Program-made: the position numbers and the translations under genes
Assembly (NCBI RefSeq): GCF_003966155.1
Contig: NZ_RXNS01000002.1
Coordinates: 1 to 64,000 of the forward strand
DNA from: Halomonas nitroreducens
Lineage (GTDB): Bacteria; Pseudomonadota; Gammaproteobacteria; Pseudomonadales; Halomonadaceae
Direction: 5' to 3'
Length of the DNA: 64,000 nt
Part shown: one piece after another, positions 51,503 to 61,402 of the stretch
Layout: the number at the start of each line of letters is the position of its first letter
How positions within the stretch are numbered: position 1 is the first letter of the stretch
Notes under the pieces: model-generated
The model's input: the letters and a program-made list of their open reading frames with translations, nothing else
Databases searched by the model: none
What the model was told of the DNA's origin: nothing

Positions 51503-52576
51503 TTACTGCTCATTGGCCAGAAAGTCAGCCAGCTCGGTGAGGTTCCCCATGGCGACACCGCCGGCCAGACGCGGCTCCCGGTAGTCGGGGTCGGCGACCA
51601 AAATGAAACGACGTTCGGCGCCCGGGCCATAGGCATCGTCGAACGCCTGCGCCTGGCGCTCTAACCGGCTGATGGCATCCAGCGTCTGGTCCTGTCCCGA
51701 GACAGGACGCAGGAAAGCGGCCGAGAGTGAACGTGGCTGCTGGTCGCCTTTCTCGGCCAGTACATAGCTCGCGTGGGCGCGGGAGCCGAAGCTGTTCTGC
51801 TTGCCCTTGGGCGAGGTCTTCACGGCCGCCTCCACCAGGGCAGCGATGGCCCGATCGGCCAGGGCATCATCACCGTTGAGGTTCTCGATCAGCTGACGTC
51901 GATCGATGCACACATAGCTATAGAACAGGCCTGCGCCGAACCCAGCTTCGCCGACGTGCGCCGCCCCGCGATGCTCATCGCCAGTGTTCAGGTCATCCAC
52001 CGCTGTGAAGTAGTCGTCCTCGACTTCGGCGGCATGCACGGTGATCGCATGGGCGACCTGGCAGGCGGCCTCGACGTTGAAGGCCGGAGACGCCGCCAGC
52101 ATGCGGCCGAACAACGCAATATCGACGGCCGACGTCCTGTGGCGCAGCAGATCGAGATCTTCCTTCTCCGGCGCACGGTTTTCGTCGGCCAGCCTCTCGA
52201 CCAACGCATCGACCGCGGCCTGCTCCTCGGGGCCGACGTGGACCAGCTGGCTGGTTTCCAGCTCGCCCTTGGCCACCTCGCCGAAGACCTTGGCGATCTC
52301 CGTGGCCCAGGCACGGGCATCTTTCTCTTTCACGCCCTTTTCCCACAGGCATTTCTCGGCCTCGAGACCCACGCGCTTGGTCCGCATGCCGCGATGCTGC
52401 CCCACGGCTTCCTCGAACATCGCCGAGGTGCGCCAGGTACGCTTGAGACTCTGTGACGAAACGCGCAGGCGCTTGGCGCCCCCCATGATCGCGGTCTTGG
52501 GCCGGCCCAGATCGTCGCGGTTGAGATTGGCGGGTGGATAGGCGGTCAGCAGGTGCAGTTGGATGAAGTGGCTCAT
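51503..52576 (-). CDS. cas7e: Cascade backbone subunit Cas7e
   Basis: A 357-residue RAMP protein forming the six-copy crRNA-binding backbone. It opens MSHFIQLHLLTAYPPANLNRDDLGRPKTAIMGGAKRLRVSSQSLKRTWR, the well conserved Cse4/CasC start. The ATG at 52576 follows AGGAACCAAGCAC; upstream in-frame codons run into cse2 and are unlikely. Confidence 0.96.
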   Translation of the reverse strand: MSHFIQLHLLTAYPPANLNRDDLGRPKTAIMGGAKRLRVSSQSLKRTWRTSAMFEEAVGQHRGMRTKRVGLEAEKCLWEKGVKEKDARAWATEIAKVFGEVAKGELETSQLVHVGPEEQAAVDALVERLADENRAPEKEDLDLLRHRTSAVDIALFGRMLAASPAFNVEAACQVAHAITVHAAEVEDDYFTAVDDLNTGDEHRGAAHVGEAGFGAGLFYSYVCIDRRQLIENLNGDDALADRAIAALVEAAVKTSPKGKQNSFGSRAHASYVLAEKGDQQPRSLSAAFLRPVSGQDQTLDAISRLERQAQAFDDAYGPGAERRFILVADPDYREPRLAGGVAMGNLTELADFLANEQ

Positions 52577-52605
52577 GTGCTTGGTTCCTAGTTCTGATTG
52601 ACGAA

Positions 52606-53262
52606 TCACTGGTTGTCTTGTCGATAGCCGGCCGTAGCGCCGAAATAGTCGTTGGCCCACACGAAGCCCAGTCGCCGGGTGGGTTGCGGCGAGGACCCAC
52701 CTTGATATTCACGCCACCACAGCGCGATGTTGTCGGCCAGATGCACGACGCTGACGCCCCGCTTGTCGATCAACGCCAGGGCACGGCGCAGACGCTGCAC
52801 CAGCTCCTCCGGCGTACGAGACGTCATCAGTTGCTGGAACCGCAATTCGCTCATGCATGGCTTGCCGGTGTCGCGCTTCTGCCGACCGAGGCCAGCTCCC
52901 AGCGGCATATTGGGCTGTTCCTCGCGAAGCTCGGCCACCACCAATGCGATAGATGCCCAGGCCTGCAACCGCTGGTCCCGCGGTCTTTCCGGCTGATCGT
53001 CTGTCGCCGGCAATGAGCTCCATAGATGCCGGAAGGCCTCCGTCAGCATGGCGGCTTCGATGGTGTCGCAGCGACGCAGTGTCGCCCGAATGCCCTTGGG
53101 CCAAGGCGGGGCATCGGTATGGGCCTTCAACGCCTCAGCGGAAAGTGTCAGACGCTGCCACCAGCGCCGCAGGGCACCCGCTTCCCTTGGCTTGATGGCA
53201 TACAGCCATTCGTTGACGCGCGACGGGGCCTCCGCCGCGGGTGCGAGTTCCGGTTCACTCAT
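52606..53262 (-). CDS. cse2: Cascade small subunit Cse2 (CasB)
   Basis: A 218-residue helical protein present in two copies in Cascade. The LRRWWQRL, AFRHLWSSLP, GAGLGRQK and SELRFQQLMTSRTPEELVQRLRRALALI segments match the Cse2 pattern. It overlaps cse1 by four bases (ATGA), indicating coupling. Confidence 0.93.
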   Translation of the reverse strand: MSEPELAPAAEAPSRVNEWLYAIKPREAGALRRWWQRLTLSAEALKAHTDAPPWPKGIRATLRRCDTIEAAMLTEAFRHLWSSLPATDDQPERPRDQRLQAWASIALVVAELREEQPNMPLGAGLGRQKRDTGKPCMSELRFQQLMTSRTPEELVQRLRRALALIDKRGVSVVHLADNIALWWREYQGGSSPQPTRRLGFVWANDYFGATAGYRQDNQ

Positions 53263-54947
53263 GACACACCCTCTTCTGTAGCTGCCGGCTCGGGGATCAA
53301 ATCGAAGCCGCCGGTCTCGGCAAATTGACGAATGACTTTGCTGCCCTTGCTACGACCGGACAGAAAGCCCTGCAACTGACGCCTTGCCGCGGTCGCACGC
53401 TGTAGGTCCACCGCCTCCAGCGCCCCGCTCAGGGCCTGCTCCTCGAATAGCGCCACTCCCTCACGCTTCAAGGTCCGGTACCACTGCTCGGCCACCTTGG
53501 AAGGCAGACACGGCGTGCCATCGGCCTCTGCCAGCGTCTGCTGGAAGACGAACAAGGCGTGAAAAAAAGCATCGCGGGTGGCGTCGTAGAAGGCCAGATC
53601 GATATGGCTCATGTCGCCCTTGGCATCGGAGGGGCGAGCGAACCAGGCATTCTTGACCTGGGTGCGCACCATCCAGGCCACCTGGCGAGCCAAGTCGGTG
53701 AAGCGCTGTACCCACTCACGCAGCCGCTCGTGGTGAGCGGGAGGCACGGCGACCAGTGGCATCTCGACGCTGTACCAACCCCGGGGCTTCATGTTGTCCA
53801 TGTCATAGCCGAAGGCCCACAACCGGACATGCTTGAACAGGGCGTCGATCTCTTCCCCGAAGCGGCGTTCCTCGTCGACGGCCACCACCTTTTCCGAGAC
53901 ATAGTGCTGCACCACCAAAGCGGGCAGCGCGCCGCTGGTGTCGGCATCGTGCAATACCAGGTTCGACCAGTGCTGATAGCCCAGCCCGCCCGACTGCCCC
54001 TTGGTGGATAAGGGCGGCTCATTGGGCTTCTTGGGATCACGACGGTAAGGCGTCAGCGGGTGCAGCCAGGGCCCGTCGTAGTTGGGGCCCTGCTTCTTGC
54101 CACGGATGCGACGCACGGCGCGAGTGGTTTCCCGCCCACAGATGTCGCAGCGACACGCAGTGTCCTCAAACAGCAGCCGAAAGCGGCGCGGCATCGACCA
54201 GTAGGGATGCAACGCATGCATGCCCTCGGGGAGGACCTCCGTGCCCTTTTTGTCGCTGACCCGGGTCGGCGCCATCCAGAGGAACAAGCTATCGTCATCG
54301 GCGCGTGGCGCCTGCCATGACTGCCCGGACCGCGCCAGCGCCTTGGATGTCACGACGTTCAGCCACAAACGAGGCCACAGACTGGCATCAGCTGCCTCAG
54401 GCAATACAAGCGTGGTCAGCGGCCCACCTCCTCGCAGGCCGACGCGAATGCCCGCCCCGCCGGCAGGGGCATTGATCTGAATGGTAAACAGGGCCAATGC
54501 CGCGCAGTCCTCGCACATCGACTCGGCACGCCCACGCTTGACGAAGAAGTCGGTGTTGTTCTTGATGCCGTTCGCCCCCGGCGCATCGATCAACAAGCCG
54601 CTAACTGTGCCGTCCTTGACGTCATCGAGAGGATCGAGATCCTGCATAAAGCGGGGACCATCGCCATCCAGCTCAAAGGCCGCGCCAAAAGGTGCGAAGG
54701 CGGCTCCCAGCTCATTGACGCTAGGCGGCTCGATAAAGCGGACCAGCCAGTCGACGTGATCCTGCGGCGGCAACGCGGTCTGCAATAAGCCGATCAGGAA
54801 CTGATAGGCGGCGCCCTGAAAATCCGCTCGAGGTAGCACCAGATCGACGATTTCGGGATCGGCTACCGCAGTGGGCGGGCGATAGACGATGGCACCTTCC
54901 CAGGTGCGGAAAGGCAGCCATGGACTTTTAAGCAGATTCACATTCAT
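53259..54947 (-). CDS. cse1: Cascade large subunit Cse1 (Cas8e/CasA)
   Basis: A 562-residue large subunit that recognises the PAM and recruits Cas3. It opens MNVNLLKSPWLPFRTWEGAIVYRPP, typical of Cse1. A zinc-knuckle-like CEDCAAL and a CDICGRETTR pair are visible. The ATG at 54947 overlaps the end of cas3 by 20 bases; an upstream frame to 54998 lies within cas3 and is unlikely. Confidence 0.94.
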   Translation of the reverse strand: MNVNLLKSPWLPFRTWEGAIVYRPPTAVADPEIVDLVLPRADFQGAAYQFLIGLLQTALPPQDHVDWLVRFIEPPSVNELGAAFAPFGAAFELDGDGPRFMQDLDPLDDVKDGTVSGLLIDAPGANGIKNNTDFFVKRGRAESMCEDCAALALFTIQINAPAGGAGIRVGLRGGGPLTTLVLPEAADASLWPRLWLNVVTSKALARSGQSWQAPRADDDSLFLWMAPTRVSDKKGTEVLPEGMHALHPYWSMPRRFRLLFEDTACRCDICGRETTRAVRRIRGKKQGPNYDGPWLHPLTPYRRDPKKPNEPPLSTKGQSGGLGYQHWSNLVLHDADTSGALPALVVQHYVSEKVVAVDEERRFGEEIDALFKHVRLWAFGYDMDNMKPRGWYSVEMPLVAVPPAHHERLREWVQRFTDLARQVAWMVRTQVKNAWFARPSDAKGDMSHIDLAFYDATRDAFFHALFVFQQTLAEADGTPCLPSKVAEQWYRTLKREGVALFEEQALSGALEAVDLQRATAARRQLQGFLSGRSKGSKVIRQFAETGGFDLIPEPAATEEGVS

Positions 54948-57633
54948 CCCCCTGGTTATCCGTATTGACTGAAAACAGCACGCCCCACCGCGCGTCATAG
55001 GAACAGGCGGTATCGGACTCGACCAGCCAAGGCTGAGTGAAACACAGCGCCTTGTAATGTTTCTGGAGGGCTTCCCATTGGGTCTGGTGGTCGGCCGGCA
55101 AGCCCGCCAGCTTCTCTGCCTGGCTCTGGCGCAGCTTGACCTGGCTGAGCATGGCGGCGTGGTGCTCCCCCTCGGTCCATAGCGTCAGCTCACCATCGGC
55201 CATGCATTTGAGCAGTGCGACGTTTACCGTGGGCTCATCGATCAGGCGAGTGCCGATCTCCTGCTGCTCCTGCCATTGATCGAACTCGGGATGACATAGA
55301 TAGCCCTGCTCGAGTGACAGTGAATTGAAGTTGGCCATCGAGACGGCCACTCCCTGCATGCCGCGTTGCTCCCACCTCGCCTCCTGCAAGCCATCCGGTA
55401 TCAAGTCGGCGACCTCGCCGTAGACGCTCTCGATCAGCGTCCGCGCCTCATCGGGCATGCGGATTGCGCCCAGCTCGCGTAGCACGCGCTGGGTCAGCCA
55501 CACCAGGGAGGTATCGCGATATACCGCCTGGGTCCCTGGAAGAGTGCGCCTAAGCCACTGGGCATCCGGCGAGTCGCTCCATTCCGGCGCCAGCACAGCA
55601 AGCACGGGGGCGCAACGCAGGCCACGCACATGTCGCTGCAGCCGCCCGGCACGCTGGACCAGCAGATCAATGGGAGCGAGATCGCTGACCATATGATCGA
55701 CATCGCAATCTAGGGATTCCTGGAAAACCTGGGTGCTGATCAGTACCTGGCCACGACGCTGATCGGGGGTGGAGGCCTTGCCCAATCGCTCGATGACATC
55801 CGACTCAAGGCGTTGACGATCGGCCATCACGAAGCGGCTGTGGAACAGCAGGCAGCGCTCGGGATCGGGATGGTGCTGACGTATCTGCTCATAGGCACGA
55901 ATGGCATCGTCCACGGTGTTGCGGACCCAGGCGACGCACTCCCCTACCTCGAGTGCCGCCAGTACCGTCTCGAGCGCCTGCTCTTCCGTGGCCAGCCAAT
56001 CGATGCGCACTTCGCGTGACACTTCGGAGCGAGTGGCCAAGGGGACTTCCCGCTCCATCTCATGGCCGATCTGGGTCAACAGCGGGAATGTCTCTTCTTG
56101 CATCGAGGCCGGTGCCTGTCCCAGTCCTTCCTTCCATGCCGTGGCCAGGGCCTCGCGCATGGCGCGTGGCATGGTGGCTGTCAGCAGGATGGCGCTCCCC
56201 CCCTGACGCGCATGATGGGCCAGCAGCTGATTGAGCAGGGTCTGCATGTAGTGGTCGTAGGCATGCACCTCATCGACGATCAGCACCTTGCGTGCAAGGC
56301 CATATAGGCGCAGCGACTGGTGCCGAAACGGCAGCAGCCCCATCAGCGCCTGGTCGATGGTACCCACCCCCACATCGGCCAAAAGAGACTTCTTGCGTGA
56401 ATCGGCCAGCCAGCGGTTGCAGCGCGTCGTGGCCGTCATGTCATCGGCGGTATAGTCTCGGTCTTCCGGCTGCTCCGCGGCCACGGCCTTAACGAAGGTA
56501 TCGTTCAGTTCGCGAGCGCCATGGGCCAGCACGAAGGAAGGGCGAGACGACGCGGCATAGAAACGTTGATGCAGATTCCCCAGTCGCTCATACATGGCAT
56601 TGGAGGTCGCCATGGTTGGCAGGGCGAAATAGAGCCCCTCGCCATGCCCCGCCGCCAGCAGGCGCTGGGCGAGGATGCAGGCCGCCTCGGTCTTGCCGGT
56701 GCCGGTCACGTCCTCAAGGATGAATAGCTGGGGGCCGTCGCCGATGGGCAGGGTTTCGGCTTCCCGCTGCAGCGGGGTCGGCGTGATTGACTGGCTGCCG
56801 AACCAACTGGCCAGCCCGACATAGGGCACCGGCTCGGGAGGCTTTGCAAAGCCGCTCTCCTGCAACGCTTGCTCGGCACGTTCGAGCGCGATGGGCCAGT
56901 AATCGGCCAGCGGCATCGGGCCTTGGCAGTATGTGAAATGGTCGCGATTCGAGCCCAACCAATCGCTGAGGGTGGCCCAGCCCGCGACCGTCCAACTCAA
57001 TTCGAGAAAGGCTTCCCGCCACTCGGGGCAGAGTAGTTGATCGACCGGCCAGTCGAGGTCGGTCAAGTCGGCCCAGTCGGCGACGAATCGGCGGGCGGCT
57101 TCACTGTCCGAGGCGCAATCGTCGTGCCCGAAGAACTCCGTCGGCTCCAGCCGGCCGGCCTCCACTGGCTGGCCATGATGGCCAAACATCGGGGCCAGGA
57201 TGACCCGCAACGTCTCGCTGAGCTGTCGACGCGCCTTGCGATCGAGATCGCGGTCAGGCCAGCGCAGCGTGCCGTCCTGCAGCCACTCGATCCAGCAGGA
57301 CTGCCATAGCAAGGCCCCTAGCCGGTCATGGCGCTCGTTATAGGCCAACCGCTCGATTGGGGGCGCCAGTTCGACACCATCCGGCCGGGCCACCCCCTGA
57401 AAGGCACGGGCGAATTTGCCGAGATCATGCAGGCCTAGAAGAAAGACGAAGAATCGTCGCAAGGAGTCGGGAGGTAGACCGAGCTGGCTGGCCAAACGCT
57501 GGGTCAGGGGTCGTTGAGGCTCGAGCAGGTACCAACCCACAGCCCCCACATCCAAACTGTGGTATGGCAACAGATGGCAGCTATCGCCCCTATCCTCCGG
57601 CTTGGCCTTACCCCAGTAGAGGTAATACGACAT
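54928..57633 (-). CDS. cas3: CRISPR nuclease-helicase Cas3
   Basis: A 901-residue effector with an N-terminal HD nuclease (His25 in PYHSLDVGAVGWYLL and His69-Asp70 in GLHDLGKFARAFQG) and an SF2 helicase core: Walker A EDVTGTGKTEAACILA, DEVH box in IVDEVHAYDHY, motif III LLTATMP, and QRAGRLQRH near motif VI. Key residues appear intact. The ATG at 57633 follows GAGGGACAAGG. First gene of the cas operon; a broken WYL regulator lies divergently upstream. Confidence 0.96.
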   Translation of the reverse strand: MSYYLYWGKAKPEDRGDSCHLLPYHSLDVGAVGWYLLEPQRPLTQRLASQLGLPPDSLRRFFVFLLGLHDLGKFARAFQGVARPDGVELAPPIERLAYNERHDRLGALLWQSCWIEWLQDGTLRWPDRDLDRKARRQLSETLRVILAPMFGHHGQPVEAGRLEPTEFFGHDDCASDSEAARRFVADWADLTDLDWPVDQLLCPEWREAFLELSWTVAGWATLSDWLGSNRDHFTYCQGPMPLADYWPIALERAEQALQESGFAKPPEPVPYVGLASWFGSQSITPTPLQREAETLPIGDGPQLFILEDVTGTGKTEAACILAQRLLAAGHGEGLYFALPTMATSNAMYERLGNLHQRFYAASSRPSFVLAHGARELNDTFVKAVAAEQPEDRDYTADDMTATTRCNRWLADSRKKSLLADVGVGTIDQALMGLLPFRHQSLRLYGLARKVLIVDEVHAYDHYMQTLLNQLLAHHARQGGSAILLTATMPRAMREALATAWKEGLGQAPASMQEETFPLLTQIGHEMEREVPLATRSEVSREVRIDWLATEEQALETVLAALEVGECVAWVRNTVDDAIRAYEQIRQHHPDPERCLLFHSRFVMADRQRLESDVIERLGKASTPDQRRGQVLISTQVFQESLDCDVDHMVSDLAPIDLLVQRAGRLQRHVRGLRCAPVLAVLAPEWSDSPDAQWLRRTLPGTQAVYRDTSLVWLTQRVLRELGAIRMPDEARTLIESVYGEVADLIPDGLQEARWEQRGMQGVAVSMANFNSLSLEQGYLCHPEFDQWQEQQEIGTRLIDEPTVNVALLKCMADGELTLWTEGEHHAAMLSQVKLRQSQAEKLAGLPADHQTQWEALQKHYKALCFTQPWLVESDTACSYDARWGVLFSVNTDNQGDECESA

Positions 57634-57783
57634 CCTTGTCCCTCGCATTATCTTGTCGGCTATTTCATACAAGCATTCTTAATCACCCCCTGCCACCCTG
57701 AAGATTCATCCATAATACTTATCAACCCGGTCTTGACTTGGATCACCCACGGATCCGGACTGGCCACCACGGACGCAGATCTC

Positions 57784-58362
57784 ATGAACACTCTTACTCC
57801 AATCCCCTGGGAAAGCCTGGCTCGTTACCGGCTGATCTAGATCCTGGTGTTCTGGGAGGGCCAGGTGGTGGCCTCACAGATCGGTGAAGCGTTCGGCATC
57901 GGCCGTCAGCAGGCCCAGAAAGTGCTGCGTCGCTACCGGGAACACGCACCGGACAACCTGACCTACGACGAGTCGCGGCGCGGCGCGGCTTCCTGCACAT
58001 GGGCCGTTTTCCTAGCGCCTTGCCCAAGGCAGGGTCGAGTATTACCCACTTCTGATGGGCTCCTGCCGGACGCCAGACTCTCCCTTCTCCGGGCTGGGCA
58101 TCGGCCCGGTCACGACCAAAAAACGTTGCCGCTTCCGACTCAACTGGTGCCACCACAGAGGGTGCGAGGTCGTCATGGCTGCCCGAGAGGGCAGCGTCGG
58201 GAGATCACCTACGTTTCCTTCTTCCGCGCCGCCGGCGAAAAGCGGGTCATTGTTCCCCATACGCTGGTGTTTGCAGGAGGACGTTTGCATTTGAAGGCCT
58301 CCTTCGAGAAGCACTGCGACTATCTGGAATACATTCGCTTCCTAGATCCCCCTACCAGATAG
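57784..58362 (+). pseudogene. Disrupted WYL-domain transcriptional regulator
   Basis: Remains of a helix-turn-helix/WYL regulator. The frame starts MNTLTPIPWESLARYRLI and hits TAG at 57838-57840. Translation then continues in the same frame as ILVFWEGQVVASQIGEAFGIGRQQAQKVLRRYREH...NLTYDESRRG, clearly one HTH domain. After about 57990 the frame is lost: FLHMGRF and VEYYPLLM pieces appear in other frames. The C-terminal WYL piece resumes in the original frame as REITYVSFFRAAGEKRVIVPHTLVFAGGRLH, ending at 58362. At least one nonsense and two frame changes are needed. Intact WYL regulators are often linked to CRISPR and other defence loci and may have controlled cas3 here. Confidence 0.75.
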
Positions 58363-58564
58363 CAGCTTGTCTTGAAGTGCGTCAGGTCATAGCCCTCCAG
58401 CGCGGGGTGGTCGATGCCCAGACATGCCGGGCCCAGGTAGTTCAATCGCATATCGTCCCTGCCAGTTCTGATTGCTCCCCAGCCGCGCCATGCCGGGCCC
58501 GGCTGCCCTGCGCCCCTCGTGTTTGTACATATTAGCGTTTGCCTAAGGGTGCGCCGGTGTCGAA
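58363..58564. other. Intergenic stretch with possible minus-strand gene remnant
   Basis: Between the WYL pseudogene and umuD. A minus-strand frame from ATG 58452 reads MRLNYLGPACLGIDHPALEGYDLTHFKTSCYLVGG and then runs into the WYL remnant. It looks protein-like in composition but I do not recognise it. It may be a gene fragment left by the rearrangement that damaged the WYL gene. Confidence 0.3.
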
Positions 58565-58584
58565 TACTGTATAAACAATCAGTA
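58565..58584 (+). promoter_or_regulatory. LexA (SOS) box upstream of umuDC
   Basis: TACTG-N10-CAGTA dyad with the LexA core CTG-N10-CAG (58567-58582, centre TATAAACAAT), 20 bases before the umuD start. It strongly predicts SOS control of umuDC. Confidence 0.85.
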
Positions 58585-58603
58585 TTTAGCAAGAGACCAT
58601 GCC

Positions 58604-59044
58604 ATGCGTGTCCCCGAGATCTACCATCCCCACCCGGCACCGCCGTACCGCGCCCTGCCCCACCCGCTGGCCACCATTCGCGCGGGCATCTCCGGCTTTC
58701 CCTCGCCGGCAGAGGACTACGTCGGCCGCACGCTCGACCTCAACGAGCGGCTGGTGAAGCGCCCCTCGGCCACGTTCTTCATGACCGTCACTGGCGACAG
58801 CATGGTCGACTTCGGCATCCAGGACGGCGACACCCTGGTGGTGGACCGCTCCATCGACGCCCGGCCCGGCCACATCGTCGTCGCCCTGGTGGATGGCGAG
58901 GTGATCGTCAAGCGTTACGAGATGATCGGTAAGCGGCCCTACCTGTGCTCCGGCAACAGCCGCTACACGCCGATCCCGGTGGCGGACCTGGACTGCCAGG
59001 TGTGGGGCGTGGTGCGCTCAGTGATTCACGAGTACCCCGTATGA
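58604..59044 (+). CDS. umuD: DNA polymerase V subunit UmuD
   Basis: A 146-residue LexA-like self-cleaving protein whose processed form partners with UmuC in error-prone translesion synthesis. The catalytic dyad is Ser66 (GDSMVD) and Lys103 (VIVKRYE). The cleavage region [11 protein letters not shown] aligns with CGFPSPA of E. coli UmuD, so the scissile bond would be Ser30-Gly31 instead of Cys-Gly. Its stop overlaps the umuC start (ATGA). A LexA box lies just upstream. Confidence 0.92.
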   Translation: MRVPEIYHPHPAPPYRALPHPLATIRAGISGFPSPAEDYVGRTLDLNERLVKRPSATFFMTVTGDSMVDFGIQDGDTLVVDRSIDARPGHIVVALVDGEVIVKRYEMIGKRPYLCSGNSRYTPIPVADLDCQVWGVVRSVIHEYPV

Positions 59045-60318
59045 TCGGCCTGGTGGACTGCAATAACTTCTACGTCAGCTGCGAGCGGGTCTTCCAGCCG
59101 CGACTGGAGGGCGTACCCGTGGGCGTGATGTCCAACAACGACGGCTGCGTGATCGCTCGCTCCAACGAGCTCAAGGCCCTGGGCGTGGAGATGGGCACCC
59201 CAGCCTTCGAGCTGCAGCAGTGGGTCAACCAGGGCCGCATCCACCTGCTCTCCTCCAACTACGAGCTCTACGGCGACATGTCCGCCCGGGTGCGCGAGGT
59301 CCTTGAGGAGTTCTCCGCCGGCGTCGAGCCCTACTCCATCGACGAGATGTTCGTCCTGTTCGACGGCTTCGATGCGGCCACCACCCGACAGCTGGCACGC
59401 ACCCTCTACCGCAACGTGCGCCAGTTCACCGGCATCCCCGTCTGCGTGGGCGTGGCGCCCACCCGCACCCTGGCCAAGCTGGCCAACCGCGCCGCCAAGA
59501 AGCTGCCGGAGTACGGTGGCACCTGCGTGATACCCGCCGACGGCGCCGAGACACGCCGCCTGCTCGAGCGCACCGCCCTGGGCGACGTCTGGGGTGTCGG
59601 CCGGCGGCTAGTCGAGCGGCTGGCCCTCCAGGGCATCGAGACCGCCTGGGATCTCCGCCAGGCCGATCCCAAGGCCATCCGCCGGCGCTTCTCCGTCACG
59701 CTCGAGCGCACGGTACGCGAGCTCCAGGGCATGCCCTGCATCGAGCTCAACGACGCCGACCGGCCACGCGATCGCATCATGACCTCGCGCTCCTTCGGCC
59801 GCCACACCGGCGACTTGGGCGAGCTGCAGGAGGCGATCCGCCAGCATGCTCAGCGCGGTGCCGAGAAGCTGCGCCGGCAGGACAGCCTGGCCCGCGCCAT
59901 ACTCGTCTTCCTCAAGACCAACTGCCATCGATCGGACCTGCCCCAGTACTCCCCCAGCGTCGTGGTCGAGCTGCCCGAGCCCACAGACGACAGCCGACCG
60001 ATTCTGGCCGCCGCCCATCAGGGCCTCGAGGCGATCTATCGCCGCGGGTACCAGTTCATGAAAGGTGGGGTGATGTTGTTCGACCTGGTGGACGCCAACC
60101 GCCAGCAGCTCTCGCTGCTCGACACGCCCGAACGGGCCGCCCAGCGTGATCGCGATCACCAGCTAATGGCCGCCCTGGACGAGCTCAACCAGAAAATGGG
60201 CCACGGCACCGTGCGTCTCGGCATGCCAAGCCAGAACGCCGCCTGGCATCTGCGATGCGCTCACCGCACTCCCCGCTGGACGACCAACTGGCTCGAGCTA
60301 CCCAAAGGCGCCACTTGA
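59041..60318 (+). CDS. umuC: DNA polymerase V catalytic subunit UmuC
   Basis: A 425-residue Y-family polymerase. Catalytic acidic residues are visible as Asp6 ([16 protein letters not shown]) and Asp101-Glu102 ([12 protein letters not shown]). The helix-hairpin-helix region reads [20 protein letters not shown]. The C-terminal little finger and UmuC tail end in [13 protein letters not shown]. The ATG at 59041 overlaps the umuD stop. Both genes should be induced by DNA damage. Confidence 0.94.
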   Translation: MIGLVDCNNFYVSCERVFQPRLEGVPVGVMSNNDGCVIARSNELKALGVEMGTPAFELQQWVNQGRIHLLSSNYELYGDMSARVREVLEEFSAGVEPYSIDEMFVLFDGFDAATTRQLARTLYRNVRQFTGIPVCVGVAPTRTLAKLANRAAKKLPEYGGTCVIPADGAETRRLLERTALGDVWGVGRRLVERLALQGIETAWDLRQADPKAIRRRFSVTLERTVRELQGMPCIELNDADRPRDRIMTSRSFGRHTGDLGELQEAIRQHAQRGAEKLRRQDSLARAILVFLKTNCHRSDLPQYSPSVVVELPEPTDDSRPILAAAHQGLEAIYRRGYQFMKGGVMLFDLVDANRQQLSLLDTPERAAQRDRDHQLMAALDELNQKMGHGTVRLGMPSQNAAWHLRCAHRTPRWTTNWLELPKGAT

Positions 60319-60507
60319 CGCCCTATAAGCCAAGGCTAAAGTAAAGCTCGGGCTTGCCGATCAGACACTCTGGTCAGCGAAGACACTGCCCGCAGATCGA
60401 GCGATAGGTATGACCTCCCCTCGTGATGAGATGGAGGGAAACAGCCTCTTGCCGACTGACAAAGGGCTTTCATAATGAGAGCCGAAAAAAATCATAAGGA
60501 GTTGTTC

Positions 60508-61005
60508 ATGAACGCAGGAAACGCGCGGGTGATGGGTTACGGCAAGCTAGTGCTGGCAATGCTGGTGTTGGTGCTGATGACGGGCTGTGTGGCCAAGGCG
60601 CCCTCCTCGGCCAACATGCAAGCTGATCTGCAGGGCTACACCCTCCCCCAGCAGCCGGCGGCCGATGAAGGCATGGTCTACGTCGTGCGCCCTGAGATGG
60701 TCGGCACGCTGGTTCGCTTCAATGTCTTTCTGGATGACAAGGCGGATACCTCCGAGGTTGGTTACAACCGGGGTAACCAGCACATCTACTTCCCCGTCGA
60801 GCCGGGCCAGCACACCGTCTACTCCAAGGCAGAGAACTGGGCCTCCATCGATATCAATGTGGAACCCGGCAACACCGTGTTCCTTCGCCAGCACCCGAAA
60901 ATGGGCCTGCTGATGGCCCGCAATACGCTCTCCCTGCTGGATGAGTTGGAAGGCACCTACTTCGTCAAGGAAACCGGGCTGGGAACCCTCAAGCCCGCCG
61001 AGTAA
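60508..61005 (+). CDS. DUF2846-type lipoprotein
   Basis: A 165-residue predicted lipoprotein with lipobox LMTGC (Cys27). The mature part is beta-rich with GMVYVVRPEMVGTLVRFNVFLDD, GNQHIYFPVEPGQHTVYSKAEN and VEPGNTVFLRQ segments, a pattern recalled for DUF2846. Its role is unknown. AAGGAGTTGTTC precedes the ATG at 60508; an in-frame ATG at 60475 is less likely. No operon partner is visible. Confidence 0.72.
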   Translation: MNAGNARVMGYGKLVLAMLVLVLMTGCVAKAPSSANMQADLQGYTLPQQPAADEGMVYVVRPEMVGTLVRFNVFLDDKADTSEVGYNRGNQHIYFPVEPGQHTVYSKAENWASIDINVEPGNTVFLRQHPKMGLLMARNTLSLLDELEGTYFVKETGLGTLKPAE

Positions 61006-61219
61006 TCCCACCGGCTCGAGGGCCTTGCCGACCTTGCTCGGCAAGGCCTGCCTCCCCAACCCTCCACCACCTCACGGCACGAATCGTCGTACCAGCACAG
61101 AGCCCATCGTCGATGTCCTACAGTCGCCGCCTGACTGCGTTGCATACCTTGAAGGGGCAACAGGGAAGGCCAGGCCATGCCAGAAATCACACTGATGCCA
61201 GTACCCAGGGGGGCGCTGG

Positions 61220-61402
61220 GTGATGATGTGCCCGTGTGGCGCCACGGAGATCCGCGCGAAGGACGGCCCACGCTGGGCTGCGTTCGACCTGGAGAAGACC
61301 GATAGCAGGCGATATCGCATCACCTGCCAGGCCTGCGGCCACATTACGGAGCACTACTCGAATCAGGAAGCGATGGGCTCGATCAAGTCCGCATCATCGT
61401 GA
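61220..61402 (+). CDS. Small zinc-ribbon-like protein
   Basis: Up to 60 residues, starting at GTG 61220, ATG 61223 or ATG 61226. The pattern CPCG near the N-terminus and CQACGH about 30 residues later would allow one zinc site. GGGGGG-type purine runs lie upstream. It is convergent with and overlaps the 3' end of the disrupted SRAP gene by 40 bases. The coding status is uncertain; the Cys spacing is the main support. Confidence 0.4.
   Translation: MMMCPCGATEIRAKDGPRWAAFDLEKTDSRRYRITCQACGHITEHYSNQEAMGSIKSASS

Noticed and set aside
54928-57633. Cas3 split or inactivated
   Set aside because: HD residues, Walker A, DEVH and the other helicase motifs are all present in one frame of normal length.
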